NCBI GenBank assembly: GCA_010645155.1
Contig: JAAGOF010000300.1
Span: forward strand, 1,417,427 to 1,481,426
Reading direction: 5' to 3'
DNA length: 64,000 nt
Origin: Tigriopus japonicus
Lineage: Eukaryota; Arthropoda; Copepoda; Harpacticoida; Harpacticidae
The notes beneath the pieces were generated by a model that did not search any database, was not told where the DNA came from, and was given only the letters and a program-made list of their open reading frames with translations. The stretch's first letter is position 1. Every line of letters starts with the position of its first letter. The translations under genes were made by a program, and so were the position numbers. Shown in pieces: positions 26,301 to 35,646 of this stretch.

Positions 26301-26774
26301 GCTTCTCAAGATTTTTCTAAAGTTGTGATCATTCAAACTTTCCATCAAATAATTGTAGATTTCCAGATCATTGGCGGCATAAACAGCTCTACATAGCACG
26401 ACAGAATTCTGCACGGTCTCGTGTAAAGAAGCCCATTTCCAAGGATCTTGCTGACCTTCGGTAGCCGCTGATGATGGTTTTGATCCCTCCTTGGCGACCT
26501 CGATTTCACCCGGTAAAAGTCCTCCATACATACTTGGGGGAGAGACGGAAGACCTTTTCTGGATATGATAGACATTTCCCACTTTGAACTTTTCCTTCTT
26601 CTTAATGGGAGTGAATTTTTTGTTCCCAGATATGGGGTCGATGTGGAACAAGGTCAAGGGAGTTTTTGTCAAATTGAAGGCTTCTGACAAGATCTCGCCG
26701 TTCAAATCGTCCAAATCAATTGAAATGGATTCATTCCCGTGGTAGATTGTGATTTCGCCATCTTGATTTTCCAT
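23385..26774 (-). CDS. Class 3 lipase fused to a P-loop GTPase (1129 aa, intronless)
   Basis: A single uninterrupted frame from ATG at 26774 to the stop at 23385. The N-terminal half is a lipase-3 alpha/beta hydrolase: VYIAFRGSHS, a nucleophile elbow FCGHSLGGAVA (Ser near 244), ITFGAPMVGD, and later acid and His candidates in VYDQDPIPR and IFHAIANYEE. After a linker comes a hydrophobic Gly/Ala-rich stretch (about 760-815) that could enter a membrane. The C-terminus is a GTPase-like domain with a P-loop GMQDAGKTT (about 918-926), a Walker-B/G3-like VVDFPGS (Asp near 959) and a G4-like CINKSG, where Gly replaces the usual Asp. By family the lipase part should cleave acyl esters and the GTPase part should switch or remodel. 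The physiological role is unknown. Lack of introns among intron-rich neighbours suggests retroposition or lateral origin. Confidence 0.85.
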   Translation of the reverse strand: MENQDGEITIYHGNESISIDLDDLNGEILSEAFNLTKTPLTLFHIDPISGNKKFTPIKKKEKFKVGNVYHIQKRSSVSPPSMYGGLLPGEIEVAKEGSKPSSAATEGQQDPWKWASLHETVQNSVVLCRAVYAANDLEIYNYLMESLNDHNFRKILRSRHGRSHFVIAEEIDKDRVYIAFRGSHSNKDWHDNLHAYQEFAFKGMKGMQGKVHSGFLTRAMDFPIQKILNDSNILSKNIIFCGHSLGGAVATLAAIMTMIELKAQPNNTNDNGCRWVKCITFGAPMVGDGVFKQFCQTNDLDRHIYNFVYDQDPIPRILSYSQLLSAMSAQLDNEIRKLSASCSTQEAENYFKEKRQTWINQKDQYVNILGKIIPVVEPALELAGLALPNYAGTLLLAKGLSKIIHDVIVSTKNEGNESQKVYTYLGNYMVLVQHDPRAPSFAQHCEETKIDLIMEMTLKHSLREAVQDVPIFHAIANYEEIIDKWAGCSGKFPKTIPYPVMAFEHSTVEYIPRQIEIVDTFKPEIISAELVRVHAHGKDYLRLRLTGRHLFEFIIDKCVFNFGYPFATNPAMFTSKKVFQTDNIETLIFEEEFREDPCVSDHGSTIKLVSKFGECEYLLRKEQIRNVKIPTLNETLSDHESLAILIKRAIQRGMSMAYLTRIHKPGKSTWKPNNERIINEVKRLAAIALEKLDHDQLSDIFEDASSHNQFILSNAQEFEKVQRICEKIQIFLRSPLELTAEKTVLRKIGIGVAAFLGGVAFAYAAGPGLVVIGMMEATSMSAAGLAGSFGFFGAGFMTNYFFTSSATDKNYEIVLSWLTMELMNKLQKQSANTQDPEELKTLQEVSDLREDGNLFNLERALLKMYDPKIGTGNFVGCDIGNCTVDSQHLAIKRIECIQAIHEIRRLMAEQCYIGIVGMQDAGKTTLINKIWGVGGKTGHFNHTMVPVIYEVHKKVSVVDFPGSTSLDYHAKTFSICGMMNNLILVVVPYTGDMNELIAREISQVFSVMAGSESSKVVLCINKSGYELPKALKDEMKEYQDPMAMLKTKFVTTLNQYYESQESNFKISEENILFTDWMVGDRPEMQAMGIVGIDGVKVEIRKYLLRQKIFNEENSAELETCFSKADFSHA

Positions 26775-27845
26775 TATTGGAAGATGACATCCACCTAAGA
26801 ACTTGCTATTTTTTTGACGTGTGACTCACAAGTAATTTACTCTACTCTCAGCTGCGCAATTGTCTGTGTTGTTTAAAAGAACTGATAATCAAATATGTTG
26901 GGTTTGATGTAAGTTTGGCCAATTTCGGCACAGAATCTACGTGGAATGAACTGCCGTTGTAAAACAAGGGCTTTAAACTGATGCTCAGGTATCCAGTTTG
27001 GGACAATTGGATGGAACAATGACAGTTCCTGTTTTGGAATAGGTTGCGAGATAATTTGAACTTCGTCTCAAATAAAAGATTTAGTTTAAAAATTCAATTT
27101 GCACTTAGTAAGTCGGCTATTTTTCGATTGCACTATGACAATTGATATATTTAGTTTTTGAACCTTTGTAAATTCATTTTTTTCTTTGTGTAAGAGAAGC
27201 GTCTCTATGTAAGAGTAGCTCTATGTAAGAGCAGAAATATTCGAGGTTGCATTGCTGTTGCGAAAAACAGCTGCACGCTACTGCTGGATTGCGAGGAGAG
27301 CTTTAAATTTTATTATCTTTCATACCATTCACGATAATGTGTTTTCGCACGAACAAAAAAAACACGAAAAAGTTATTCGTCTTTGCACTTCATGCACGAG
27401 TTGGCGGAAAATCTTGCAACAAGAGGTAGATTTCCGCTGTGCTTGCCTCCATTACAAAGACCACAACTTTTGACTCCGTCGTTCGATTGAGCTCAAAATT
27501 GGTAGATCTATTTCTTGTTACATAAAGCACACCCCATGAAAAATATAACTCATTCTCGTGAATGGGAGCAAAGATGATAAATCTTGAAGCTACCATCCCA
27601 GTCTAGGTAATACCGTGGTCTAGGGCTCAGACGCAGTTGAAAGTTTCAACTTGCACAACTAAATACAGCTTTTGATTTGGCCATTTCAGCTAAATTTAGC
27701 AACCTGTCAATTGTTCTGCTATTTTTTTGTGACTTTTCCATTAACAAAAAATCCAAGAAATATATACCATTTTACCGTAAATCTTTGGACTCACAAAACG
27801 GCTTCTTCAACTCTAAATATCATCATGTTTGGTAGGTTACCTTGA
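26775..27845. other. Intergenic upstream of the lipase-GTPase gene
   Basis: This should contain the promoter of the minus-strand lipase-GTPase gene. Around 27465-27500 it carries a block (AACTTTTGACTCCG then TTCGATTGAGCTCAAAATTG) that resembles the arm of the foldback element at 54355-54566. No gene was seen. Confidence 0.5.
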
Positions 27846-27853
27846 CTCCAGTG

Positions 27854-28949
27854 CAGGGTGGGCATTTGATTTTTGGACATTTTGTCCACCCCTGTCCAAA
27901 AGGTGTCCAAAAGTGTCCAAAAATAAGGCTGTCCAAAAATAGGAGTGTCCAAAAGTGTCCAAAAATAGTAATTCAAAAAATAATGGTTGAAAACATTTTT
28001 AGAATAACATTCTACAAACTTTCCCTCCAAAATAAACGTCACTTGACGAAATCTAAGCAAGAATAAGTCAATTCAGCATAAGAAACTTACACTTAATACA
28101 TTAAATGAGCCAATAACTTGAAGGCCAAACTGGACATTTGAACTTTCCACTCTTTTCATTTGATCACCGAGCATCGTCCAAAATGTGGGAAAGAATGAGC
28201 GACTGAAGGAATGAACGAACAAACGAATGTGAGACTAGGACTACTAATAACACGCTCACACCACACTTCATGTTAAACATAGTATGCGAGTACATTTTAA
28301 AGCTAATTGTGTCTTGATTTGTGACAAGAGAAGGTTACTTAGTATTTTGATTTATATTCCAAAGTTTATCATTGTTGCAAGTGTTTCCCATCCAAGAGGC
28401 AAGAAGTCTTTTGACCTGACTGTCAAAAAAATGTTAACTATAATAAAGCACACTCAAACTGATATCAGATTGCAATGTGGGTATTATAATGCTTTTGCCA
28501 AAGAATTAAAGCAGTGTTGTTTTACTATTAAAAAAGACAAGACTCTTGTTTACAGATGAGGAAATAAAATGTAAATCTTGAAACATTTCGAACAGTTACA
28601 CACATTTTATCATATTGTATAAACAAAACATTTATTTTTTAATAAGTTATTAACAAGTTATCATGGCAAAGTTTATTTCTCCAAGTAATGTTCCCATTAA
28701 TAGAACTATTTTTGTTAAAGTACACAACCATGCATTCTTTAGAATTCAATTACTTATGTGGTGTAACTGGTTTTTCGTCTGATTTGCACAACTTTCTTTT
28801 ACGTTTGTTGGACTTTTGGACACTTATGGACATCTTTTGGGGATTTTTGGACACCCTCTGGGTATTTTTGGACACTTTTGGACACTTTTGGACACTTTTG
28901 GACACTAGGGTGTCCAAAATGCTCTCGATGTCGAAAAATGCCCACCCTG
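27854..28949. mobile_element. hAT-like nonautonomous element, 1096 bases
   Basis: Starts CAGGGTGGGCATTT and ends with its complement AAATGCCCACCCTG. Both sides carry the same 8-base word CTCCAGTG (27846-27853 and 28950-28957), an exact hAT-type target duplication. The subterminal regions are arrays of the word TGTCCAAAA on the left (27893-27967) and of TTTTGGACAC on the right (28808-28918), inverted to each other. Such arrays are typical transposase-binding sites of hAT elements. No transposase is encoded; one open frame at 28284-28559 is unrecognised. Confidence 0.9.
28848..28915. repeat. Tandem TTTTGGACAC array
   Basis: About six units of a 10 to 11 base motif, TTTTGGACAC(T), lie in the right subterminal part of the hAT-like element. 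Inverted counterparts at 27893-27967 mirror it on the left. Confidence 0.85.
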
Positions 28950-29096
28950 CTCCAGTGGCACAAATCTTCGACGGCGATGCAAGGAAAAGAGGGTAAACAC
29001 GTCATAGGATAGAATATGTTCAATAAATCTTACGAAATTCAAACAAAAAGTATCATTAGAAACAGAGTAAATTAAACAACCAAAAACTGGCGTTCT

Positions 29097-32000
29097 TTAT
29101 ATCTTCTTGGTAGGCTTCTTCAGATGATGGTAATTGGGCAATACTTTGGTAAGGAAATCGATTTGAAGGGTCTGAGGGGCGGGTCTGTCTCCTTGGCGTC
29201 TCCGATGGTTCTGCGACCCATAAATCACGGTATTTTCGGGCAGAACCTCTTCGGTGTCGATCTGACAACCCGCCCCAACAATGCAACCATTGGTTAACTC
29301 AGTGGATCTCCCTACAAAACATTTCGACTCCAACACATTGTTATCGCCAATTTTAAGAGCGGTGCTGTGACAATCCACCTAAAATAATGAATACATTTAT
29401 CAGAAGACTAGATCTCCAAGTCAATGTGTGAATTATGATCATAAAAATACCATTAAGACAATCGTTTTCTCGTCTACTAATAAAAACGAGTCTAGAATGA
29501 GTAGGCATTATTCGTGTCGTGCAGTGTGGAATTCATAAAATCGATGAATTTCTCGTATGTCAATAATACCAACATCGATGGATAAACACCAATGGGGAAC
29601 CAATTGAACCATGCTTTCCTTCATGTCCAAGATAGTTCAAGTTTAGTGCAAAGAGGGATACTGGCTGACTGTTTTTATATTGTACCTTACGATGATTGAA
29701 CGTTTTCAAGAATGGAACCGCATTGAGTTTGGTATAGTTACATGGATTCCAGCCTTACCAAACTAAGTGGTTCTCGAGGATAAATTATGTAAATGCACAC
29801 TAATTACGAGGCCTATTATCTCCCACTACAACAGTAGTTAGTCAGTAGTCTTACAATGGAGGGGGTAGAAGCTCAACCAGACATGGCTGAGGAGCAGATC
29901 TCCCTTGAGAAGCACAAAGTGTCGCCATTGCTGCCATTGAAGAAGTTCCTCCGGATATCACGGTTAGCCGGTGGGTTTCCCATCAAGTACAAAGACGACA
30001 CCTTGACTGAGTTTCGCTTCGAGAAGTTCGCCTATATCTATCTCATGTCGTGTGCCTGTTTGTTGGGCTTCAATTTGATGAGTATTGGCCTTATCGCGCA
30101 CCTCAAAGGCCGTCCAATGTGGAGAATGGTGGATTTTCTCCGGGATTGCGGCATGTCCACGACCGATGGAGTGGCCTCGATTGGCCTCTACTTTCCCACT
30201 ATGGTGCTCACCATTTGGTTCGCAATTAATTATATCAAGGCTGGAGAGCTCACCACCGAGTTCTGTCAGAAGTTTCTGGCCTTGAAGGGCATTCATATTT
30301 TAGAAGGTAAGTCGCTAGAGAGTTTTAGGTCAGGGCGAAACTTCAGACATTAACCCGAATACCAGTTATAGAGACAAACGCACTTGAAGTTAATAATAAT
30401 GATGGACCAAAACACTCGTCTCTTCTCGCCTTCCTCTCTATTATAATTTTATTTGATCTCCTATACTCCAGATCATCCTAGTGATGCTTGAATGGAATAT
30501 TCAATAAATTTACACTCAATAAACTTAGATCACGCAAGGGAAAAGTAAAAGAAATCAGATGCTTGACAAAAAATAGTAAAATCTCTATACGAAAAATTCA
30601 TCGGGAAAAATAATAACATTTCGAGGAAGAAATACTCAATGCTGGATGTATGAATACTTTTTAAGCCGGCCAAAGAATGATTTCAGAAAGGAACGGCTCT
30701 CAATGTAAAAATAAATTTCGTTAACAGAATATTACTCGTGCTTAATGACAATCTTCTTATATGCAGCTTTGACTGAATTAAAATCACATAAATTTTTGCT
30801 AACTTTCCCAGTTATTTCATCGATGCCATGACCTCATTTAGCCCCAAGGGCTCCAAGTGGGAAATGTCCAAAATAACTTCTGTTTAATCATAATCCTTGA
30901 TTCTGAAACTGAAAATTTGCAAACAATCTATCGAAAATTACAATATCTATGATTGTTTAAAAGGGCCTACACTTGGTCCGCCGACCTTGTAGATTGTTTG
31001 CACTAACATTCGACCTAATGTTTCTTCTATTGAACCGTTTGAAAAAATAAATCTCACGGCTAATCCACGTCCTTTTTTTGTTTTCAGTCGACTTGGTGCG
31101 AATTTACGGCAGGACCCTCCGACGAATTCAGTGCATTTACGTGTGTGTCTTCGCGTCAACCACGCTAATCTCGTACATCTATGGCGAAATCATCATTCCT
31201 GGAGCATCGTTGGATTTCGCCACCGTCATGTTCTACATCATCTTCTTTATCGACGGCCTTTTCGTATACTTTCCTCTCATCATTGCTGCCAGTTTTGCCA
31301 TTCTCTCCCAAGTTCTTGGAGCTCTGAATCTGGCTTTGGAGCAATACAACGCCATCATCCTCGACAAACTGCATAATCATCGGCCGAATCCGGCCAATTC
31401 TAGCGATGAAGAGGATATGATCTTATTGGGCAATCAAATTGTGGACATCCTCGAGTTCACCAACACCATGTACGGACCCATGTTGATCTTTGAATACACC
31501 GAATGCACTATCTTCATCGTCATTGGATACTTTTTCGGCATCTCCATGTTCACGGTCTTGGAAGATGGCCTTCGACTTGTGCCCTTTCTGAATGGATTGG
31601 CTTGCTTTTTGATCGGAGTCTCGGCCACACTGCGGGTTTATGGTCATAATTCCGGAGGACAGAAATTGTGCCGACAAACCACAAAGGCCAGGAGGAATTT
31701 GCAGAAATATGTCTCGCACCATTTCTGGACGCTCTCGGCAGAGAGTGCGAATAATTACGAGCTTCAAGTGAAGTATTTGTCCAAACCGGCCCCAATTCGA
31801 CCCATGGATATCTTTGATCTGAATTGGTCGTCGGCTTTGTCACTCAATGGTCTTATGCTCACTTACATTATTGTGCTTTTGCAATTCAAATTAGGGGAAT
31901 AAGAGCTTTGAAGATGTTTTCGTTGCCCTAAAGTTGTCGCGAATTTTGAAAGCTGGATACGTTGAGTTTCCGCTAGAATGCGGATGATCGGTTCTCTCTA

Positions 32001-33310
32001 TGAGAATTTTGGTAGTCGAAGCATTTCAATAAAGGACCTATGAAAATTTTTCATGAAAATCATTGATGATATTCTTTTCATTTTATGCATTTATAGCTCG
32101 AAAATGGATGCCAACGATAGTTAGTTATCAACCTTTTCGAGTTGGCCTCTACTCAGGAGTTGATCAAAGGACCTAAAGCAACCCAACTTCCCCAAAGAGG
32201 TGGTTTATTGTCAGATTCTTTTTGGTAGTCATTCACAGACTACATATTTCAAGCAAAAAATATTGGATCAAGTGTCTCAACCACTAGAATTTCATTGATA
32301 TTTATCAAGAACAATCAATACACGTTTTAAAGATATAAAAAGAGTTTGCGTAAATGGTCTGTCCTGCAAGCAAATGAAGTCTCTAGCGAACCAATAACTT
32401 GGATAAATTTCAAGGTTACTACTCTAAACTCGAATTCCGCGTTTACCGTCACTTTTCGGTTGGATGGTATCCACAATGGCAAACAGGTGCTTTCCCACTT
32501 TTCAAGCTGCCAAAACTTTCGCTTTGTATGCCCGGCCTTTAAGTGCCATCTATGTGTGAATTTGAAAACTGATTATAATCCTCAATTGTATTTACGTTGA
32601 TTTCAAGGCAACTTTTACTTATTCTTGCCTCAGCCCATTTTTGCTGTTGCGTAACAAGCTTAAGGCATGAAATGACTAACTTTGTTCAGAGATCCATGAG
32701 GAAAAAGATGTAAGAAAAACGGAGAAAGCAGATTTATTTTACAGCAGCCGAGCTATTCTTTTTTTGACAAGCTACGAAAAAAAAATGGCGATTTATCGAA
32801 TCCTAACATATTGGTTAACGTTGCGAGAAACCTTCTGCGGAACATTGTAGTGTTATTGTTTTCAAAGACAATCATTGATCATATCATTGGTCATCATGGA
32901 ATAATATAAGGTTGAGACTCGCGTCACCAAGTAATAAATTTAAAAATGTGGAAGATGACGGTTATTTCAGGACAAACCGTTATTTTACTACTTACTTCAA
33001 ACACGTTATGGTTGCCAATGATCATGACCGATTGTTTCCGATCACTGGAAGCCTCCGCCTCCTTCTCCGCCCCTTCCGAGCGTTTTTCCCGATCCCGCCC
33101 ATTAATAATGCGAGCTTGATCCTCGATCAAATTGTTCTCGCCAATCAAGATGGGCCCGTCCAAGGCCTTAATGACGGCCTTAGGATGCACCACGGTCCGA
33201 GCGCCAATCGTGATCTCGCCCACGAGGATGCTCTCCTTACAGACCACGGCTCCCGGACTGATGAACACTTCAGAACTTACACCCGCACCAGAGGAAGGGG
33301 GAGGGCTCAT
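29097..33310 (-). CDS. DCTN6: Dynactin subunit 6 (p27), 198 aa, two exons
   Basis: Exon 1 33310-32996 and exon 2 29378-29097, joined in phase 0 across a GTAAGT donor and TTTTAG acceptor. The product is a left-handed beta-helix protein of the hexapeptide-repeat type: [35 protein letters not shown], then [16 protein letters not shown]. It ends in the family's signature tail, [20 protein letters not shown]. The length is close to the roughly 190 residues usual for DCTN6. By family it is part of the dynactin pointed-end complex with subunits 5, 10 and 11, in the cytoplasmic dynein cargo adaptor. A charged insert ([16 protein letters not shown]) lies in exon 1. The 3.6 kb intron contains a complete gustatory receptor gene on the opposite strand. 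Confidence 0.93.
29856..31902 (+). CDS. Gustatory receptor-like protein (421 aa, two exons)
   Basis: Exon 1 29856-30306 and exon 2 31088-31902, joined GAA G|TC in phase 1 with a GTAAGT donor and a TTTTCAG acceptor. The protein has about seven hydrophobic helices, with an N-terminus expected inside ([21 protein letters not shown] is the first). It ends with the insect-type gustatory receptor signature, a TY followed by hydrophobics and QF ([11 protein letters not shown]), in the last helix. The length fits the family. By family these are ligand-gated cation channels for taste or contact chemicals in arthropods. The gene is nested antisense in the intron of the dynactin subunit 6 gene. The ligand cannot be inferred. 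Confidence 0.85.
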
Positions 33311-33499
33311 CTTGAAACGCTTCTGGGACGATAATGATGATGATTATGGGATGGGATGAGAGTTGGTTCAAAACAATAACAAAGGTTTGGTCGGTCAATC
33401 GCAGCGTTGCCAAAGATATTCTGGCTGACATTAGCATATTTTGAACAATTCCAAATTTAGTGGAATCTAGCCCTTTTATCCTCTAAGGCCCCTGAATGT

Positions 33500-33797
33500 C
33501 TTCCGATCTGGGAGATGAGTCATGCCGTCATAGATACGGACAAAATATTGACAGGAAGAGCACAGATTATCTGAACTAAATTTAAACTTAACCTAAACAT
33601 ACCTAAAAATATAGAAAAACAACCCACTCTAACTGAAAAACATTTGAACCAAAAACCCTCATGGATTCGCAAACCCCAGCTCACAGAGTGATGAGCGAGT
33701 GTGCTAGCTCTGAGCCACCTCGATGTGTTATAGAGAGGGGTATTTTAGGTTTAACTAGTGCTGCAAATGAGTCATCTTGCAGATCGGAAGATAGTTC
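33500..33797. repeat. Short foldback element
   Basis: The block TCTTCCGATCTG...GATGAGTCAT near 33499-33527 recurs inverted near 33770-33795 as ATGAGTCATCTTGCAGATCGGAAGA. The enclosed 250 bases hold the tRNA-like SINE block on the minus strand. No duplication of the target could be assigned. Confidence 0.5.
33655..33725 (-). repeat. tRNA-derived SINE head (A and B boxes)
   Basis: Read on the minus strand, the block runs GTGGCTCAGAGCTAGCACAC (A-box-like), then CTCGCTCATCACTCTGTGAG, then GGGGTTTGCGAATCC (B-box-like). The order and spacing are those of a tRNA-derived RNA polymerase III promoter. The sequence does not fold as an intact tRNA, so it is probably a SINE head or tRNA pseudogene. Confidence 0.5.
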
Positions 33798-33830
33798 GCT
33801 CCAATATTAACCCTCCTATCTGTGTGGCTC

Positions 33831-33884
33831 AGCTAAGCCACGGACATCTAGAATTTCCTCTATTCTAGATGTCCTTGGCTAAGC
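33831..33884. repeat. Stem-loop, ~22-base arms
   Basis: The arm CTAAGCCACGGACATCTAGAAT pairs with the inverted ATTCTAGATGTCCTTGGCTAAG across a loop of about seven bases, with the inner 13 pairs perfect. No U-tract or gene context suggests a terminator; the function is unknown. Confidence 0.7.
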
Positions 33885-35646
33885 CAAATTGTCGAGGAAC
33901 AGTAGGGTAGCCAAAATGAGAAGCTAACCAAGTGTGCAGTGGTGTGGTTAGTTGAACCTTATCAAGAAACAAAGGCATGAAAATATCTAATGTTACTTAC
34001 AATAAGTTACTTTACTAAAAGCTAATGTGTTGGTTACAATAATATGCTTTGGCATACCTAAGATGACCATTGTCAAATCATGAGTAACAATATCTGACTG
34101 AAATCAGTCTTTACCACCCTTTTGTTTTGTCTGCCCTTGTGGGTGAAATTGCTCCACCGATATATCTGGATCACATCACTTAATTGCAATTTGGAAAACA
34201 AATCCGATTCTACTTCTCCTAAGAGAAAATTTTCTCAATTTTCCACGGTCGAATATTCGGGCTTTTGTTTCGTCAGGTGGATTTTGCTATTGCTCTCATA
34301 ATTCTCTCTAACTGACACTGAAAATTTTCCCTGACACCGAGGTTTCTTTACTGCTATTTTCTGACACTTTCTCGCCCCCACTGACAATTCACATTTTTTG
34401 CATCCTGTTGCTTCTGTAAAAAGTGGCAGCAAAAGTTATCATCTGGTGTCGCTGGTCGGTAGTTGGTGAACAACAACAAATTATTGAGGAAGTTGAAAAG
34501 CAAAAATACTTTTTGAGTGAGAGATGTAAAATATACGATTCATTTTGGTGCACAATCTTGATTTAGAAATTAAATAAAATTAGTTTTCATTCCGTGCAGT
34601 TCTATTTCATGATAGAAAAGGTAATGCAAATATTTTTTTTGGTTAGCGGAGTTCTCCAACTCTCGAATTTTGGACAAGTCACCTTAGTTAGGGGTAGATC
34701 AAGTTGGATTTTGACGCCGTTATGCTTAAGTTTATCTGACAGTGAAAATGTCATTTGACATTGGCTTGTACACGAATGATTTACCTTATTTTTGGTGCTT
34801 GAATTTGCATTAATGAAAAATGTGTTCTCGAAATGACGACTTTTGAATTCAAAAATACAAATTAATGCAAATTACACATAACAAATATAAACACTCAGAT
34901 AGTAGCTCCCACTGGTTGGAAAATGACCAAAGGAAGCACCGGTTATATCTTTTCAACTTTTTTATTGATGAAATCTCACAACTGCGTCATTTTTGAGATA
35001 TCATGGCTAGATTGCCAAAAATATCTACGTGAAATCGTGGCCTGTTTTTTTTCCAGAGTGCAAGCCATTTTATGTTTTTCTGTGTCTTCGCTCCACAAAA
35101 AGTTATATTTTCTTAGGGCTCTCAAGTATTTCACCTTGCTTTAATATGACTGATATGTACAGGGTGCAAAACTAAGTTAAATTTAAAAGGCAAAAGTTTT
35201 TAAGTTAAAAATATGGCTTAACAGGTTTTCGGCTCAAACTGGTCAGAAAAGTCAAAATTAGCATTAAGATCCCTTTGATGCGTCCAGTTCAATTCGTGTT
35301 GGCTGTGTGCAAAATCATTTAAAATTTGTCTTTTATAAAACTAAAAATCCATCCCTTTGAAGACAACTCCCTAGTTGCAGACTTGAAAAAGGAAAGGTAA
35401 TGGACATTCGGTCATGTCTACTTGATCCATCCCTAGGTTTAAAGCCAACGCAAACCTCGACACGACAAAGTCAGCCGAACACATTCACTACACACATATC
35501 TAACAAAGTCAGAGCAGCCTTTTGAAGTTTAGATTCTCAATCTTCCCAATTTGCCAAACCTATCGCAAACCAAATCAAACCTCGGACGATCGAGTCATAG
35601 ATTGGAGGGTGTGGTTGAGATTGTCGCTTTGACGGATTCCCTCAAA

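Larger units (their letters stand above)
33311..35646. other. Intergenic with small foldbacks and a SINE-like piece
   Basis: This lies between the divergent DCTN6 and LMAN2-type genes and must hold both promoters. No protein gene was seen. It contains a tRNA-derived SINE-like block, a 300-base foldback and a short perfect-stem hairpin, listed separately. Confidence 0.55.

Noticed and set aside
27791..28060. Open frame with repeated WTLLDT-like peptides
   Set aside because: The peptide repeat is the translation of the TGTCCAAAA array of a transposon end; the same happens on the other side in 28688-28996.
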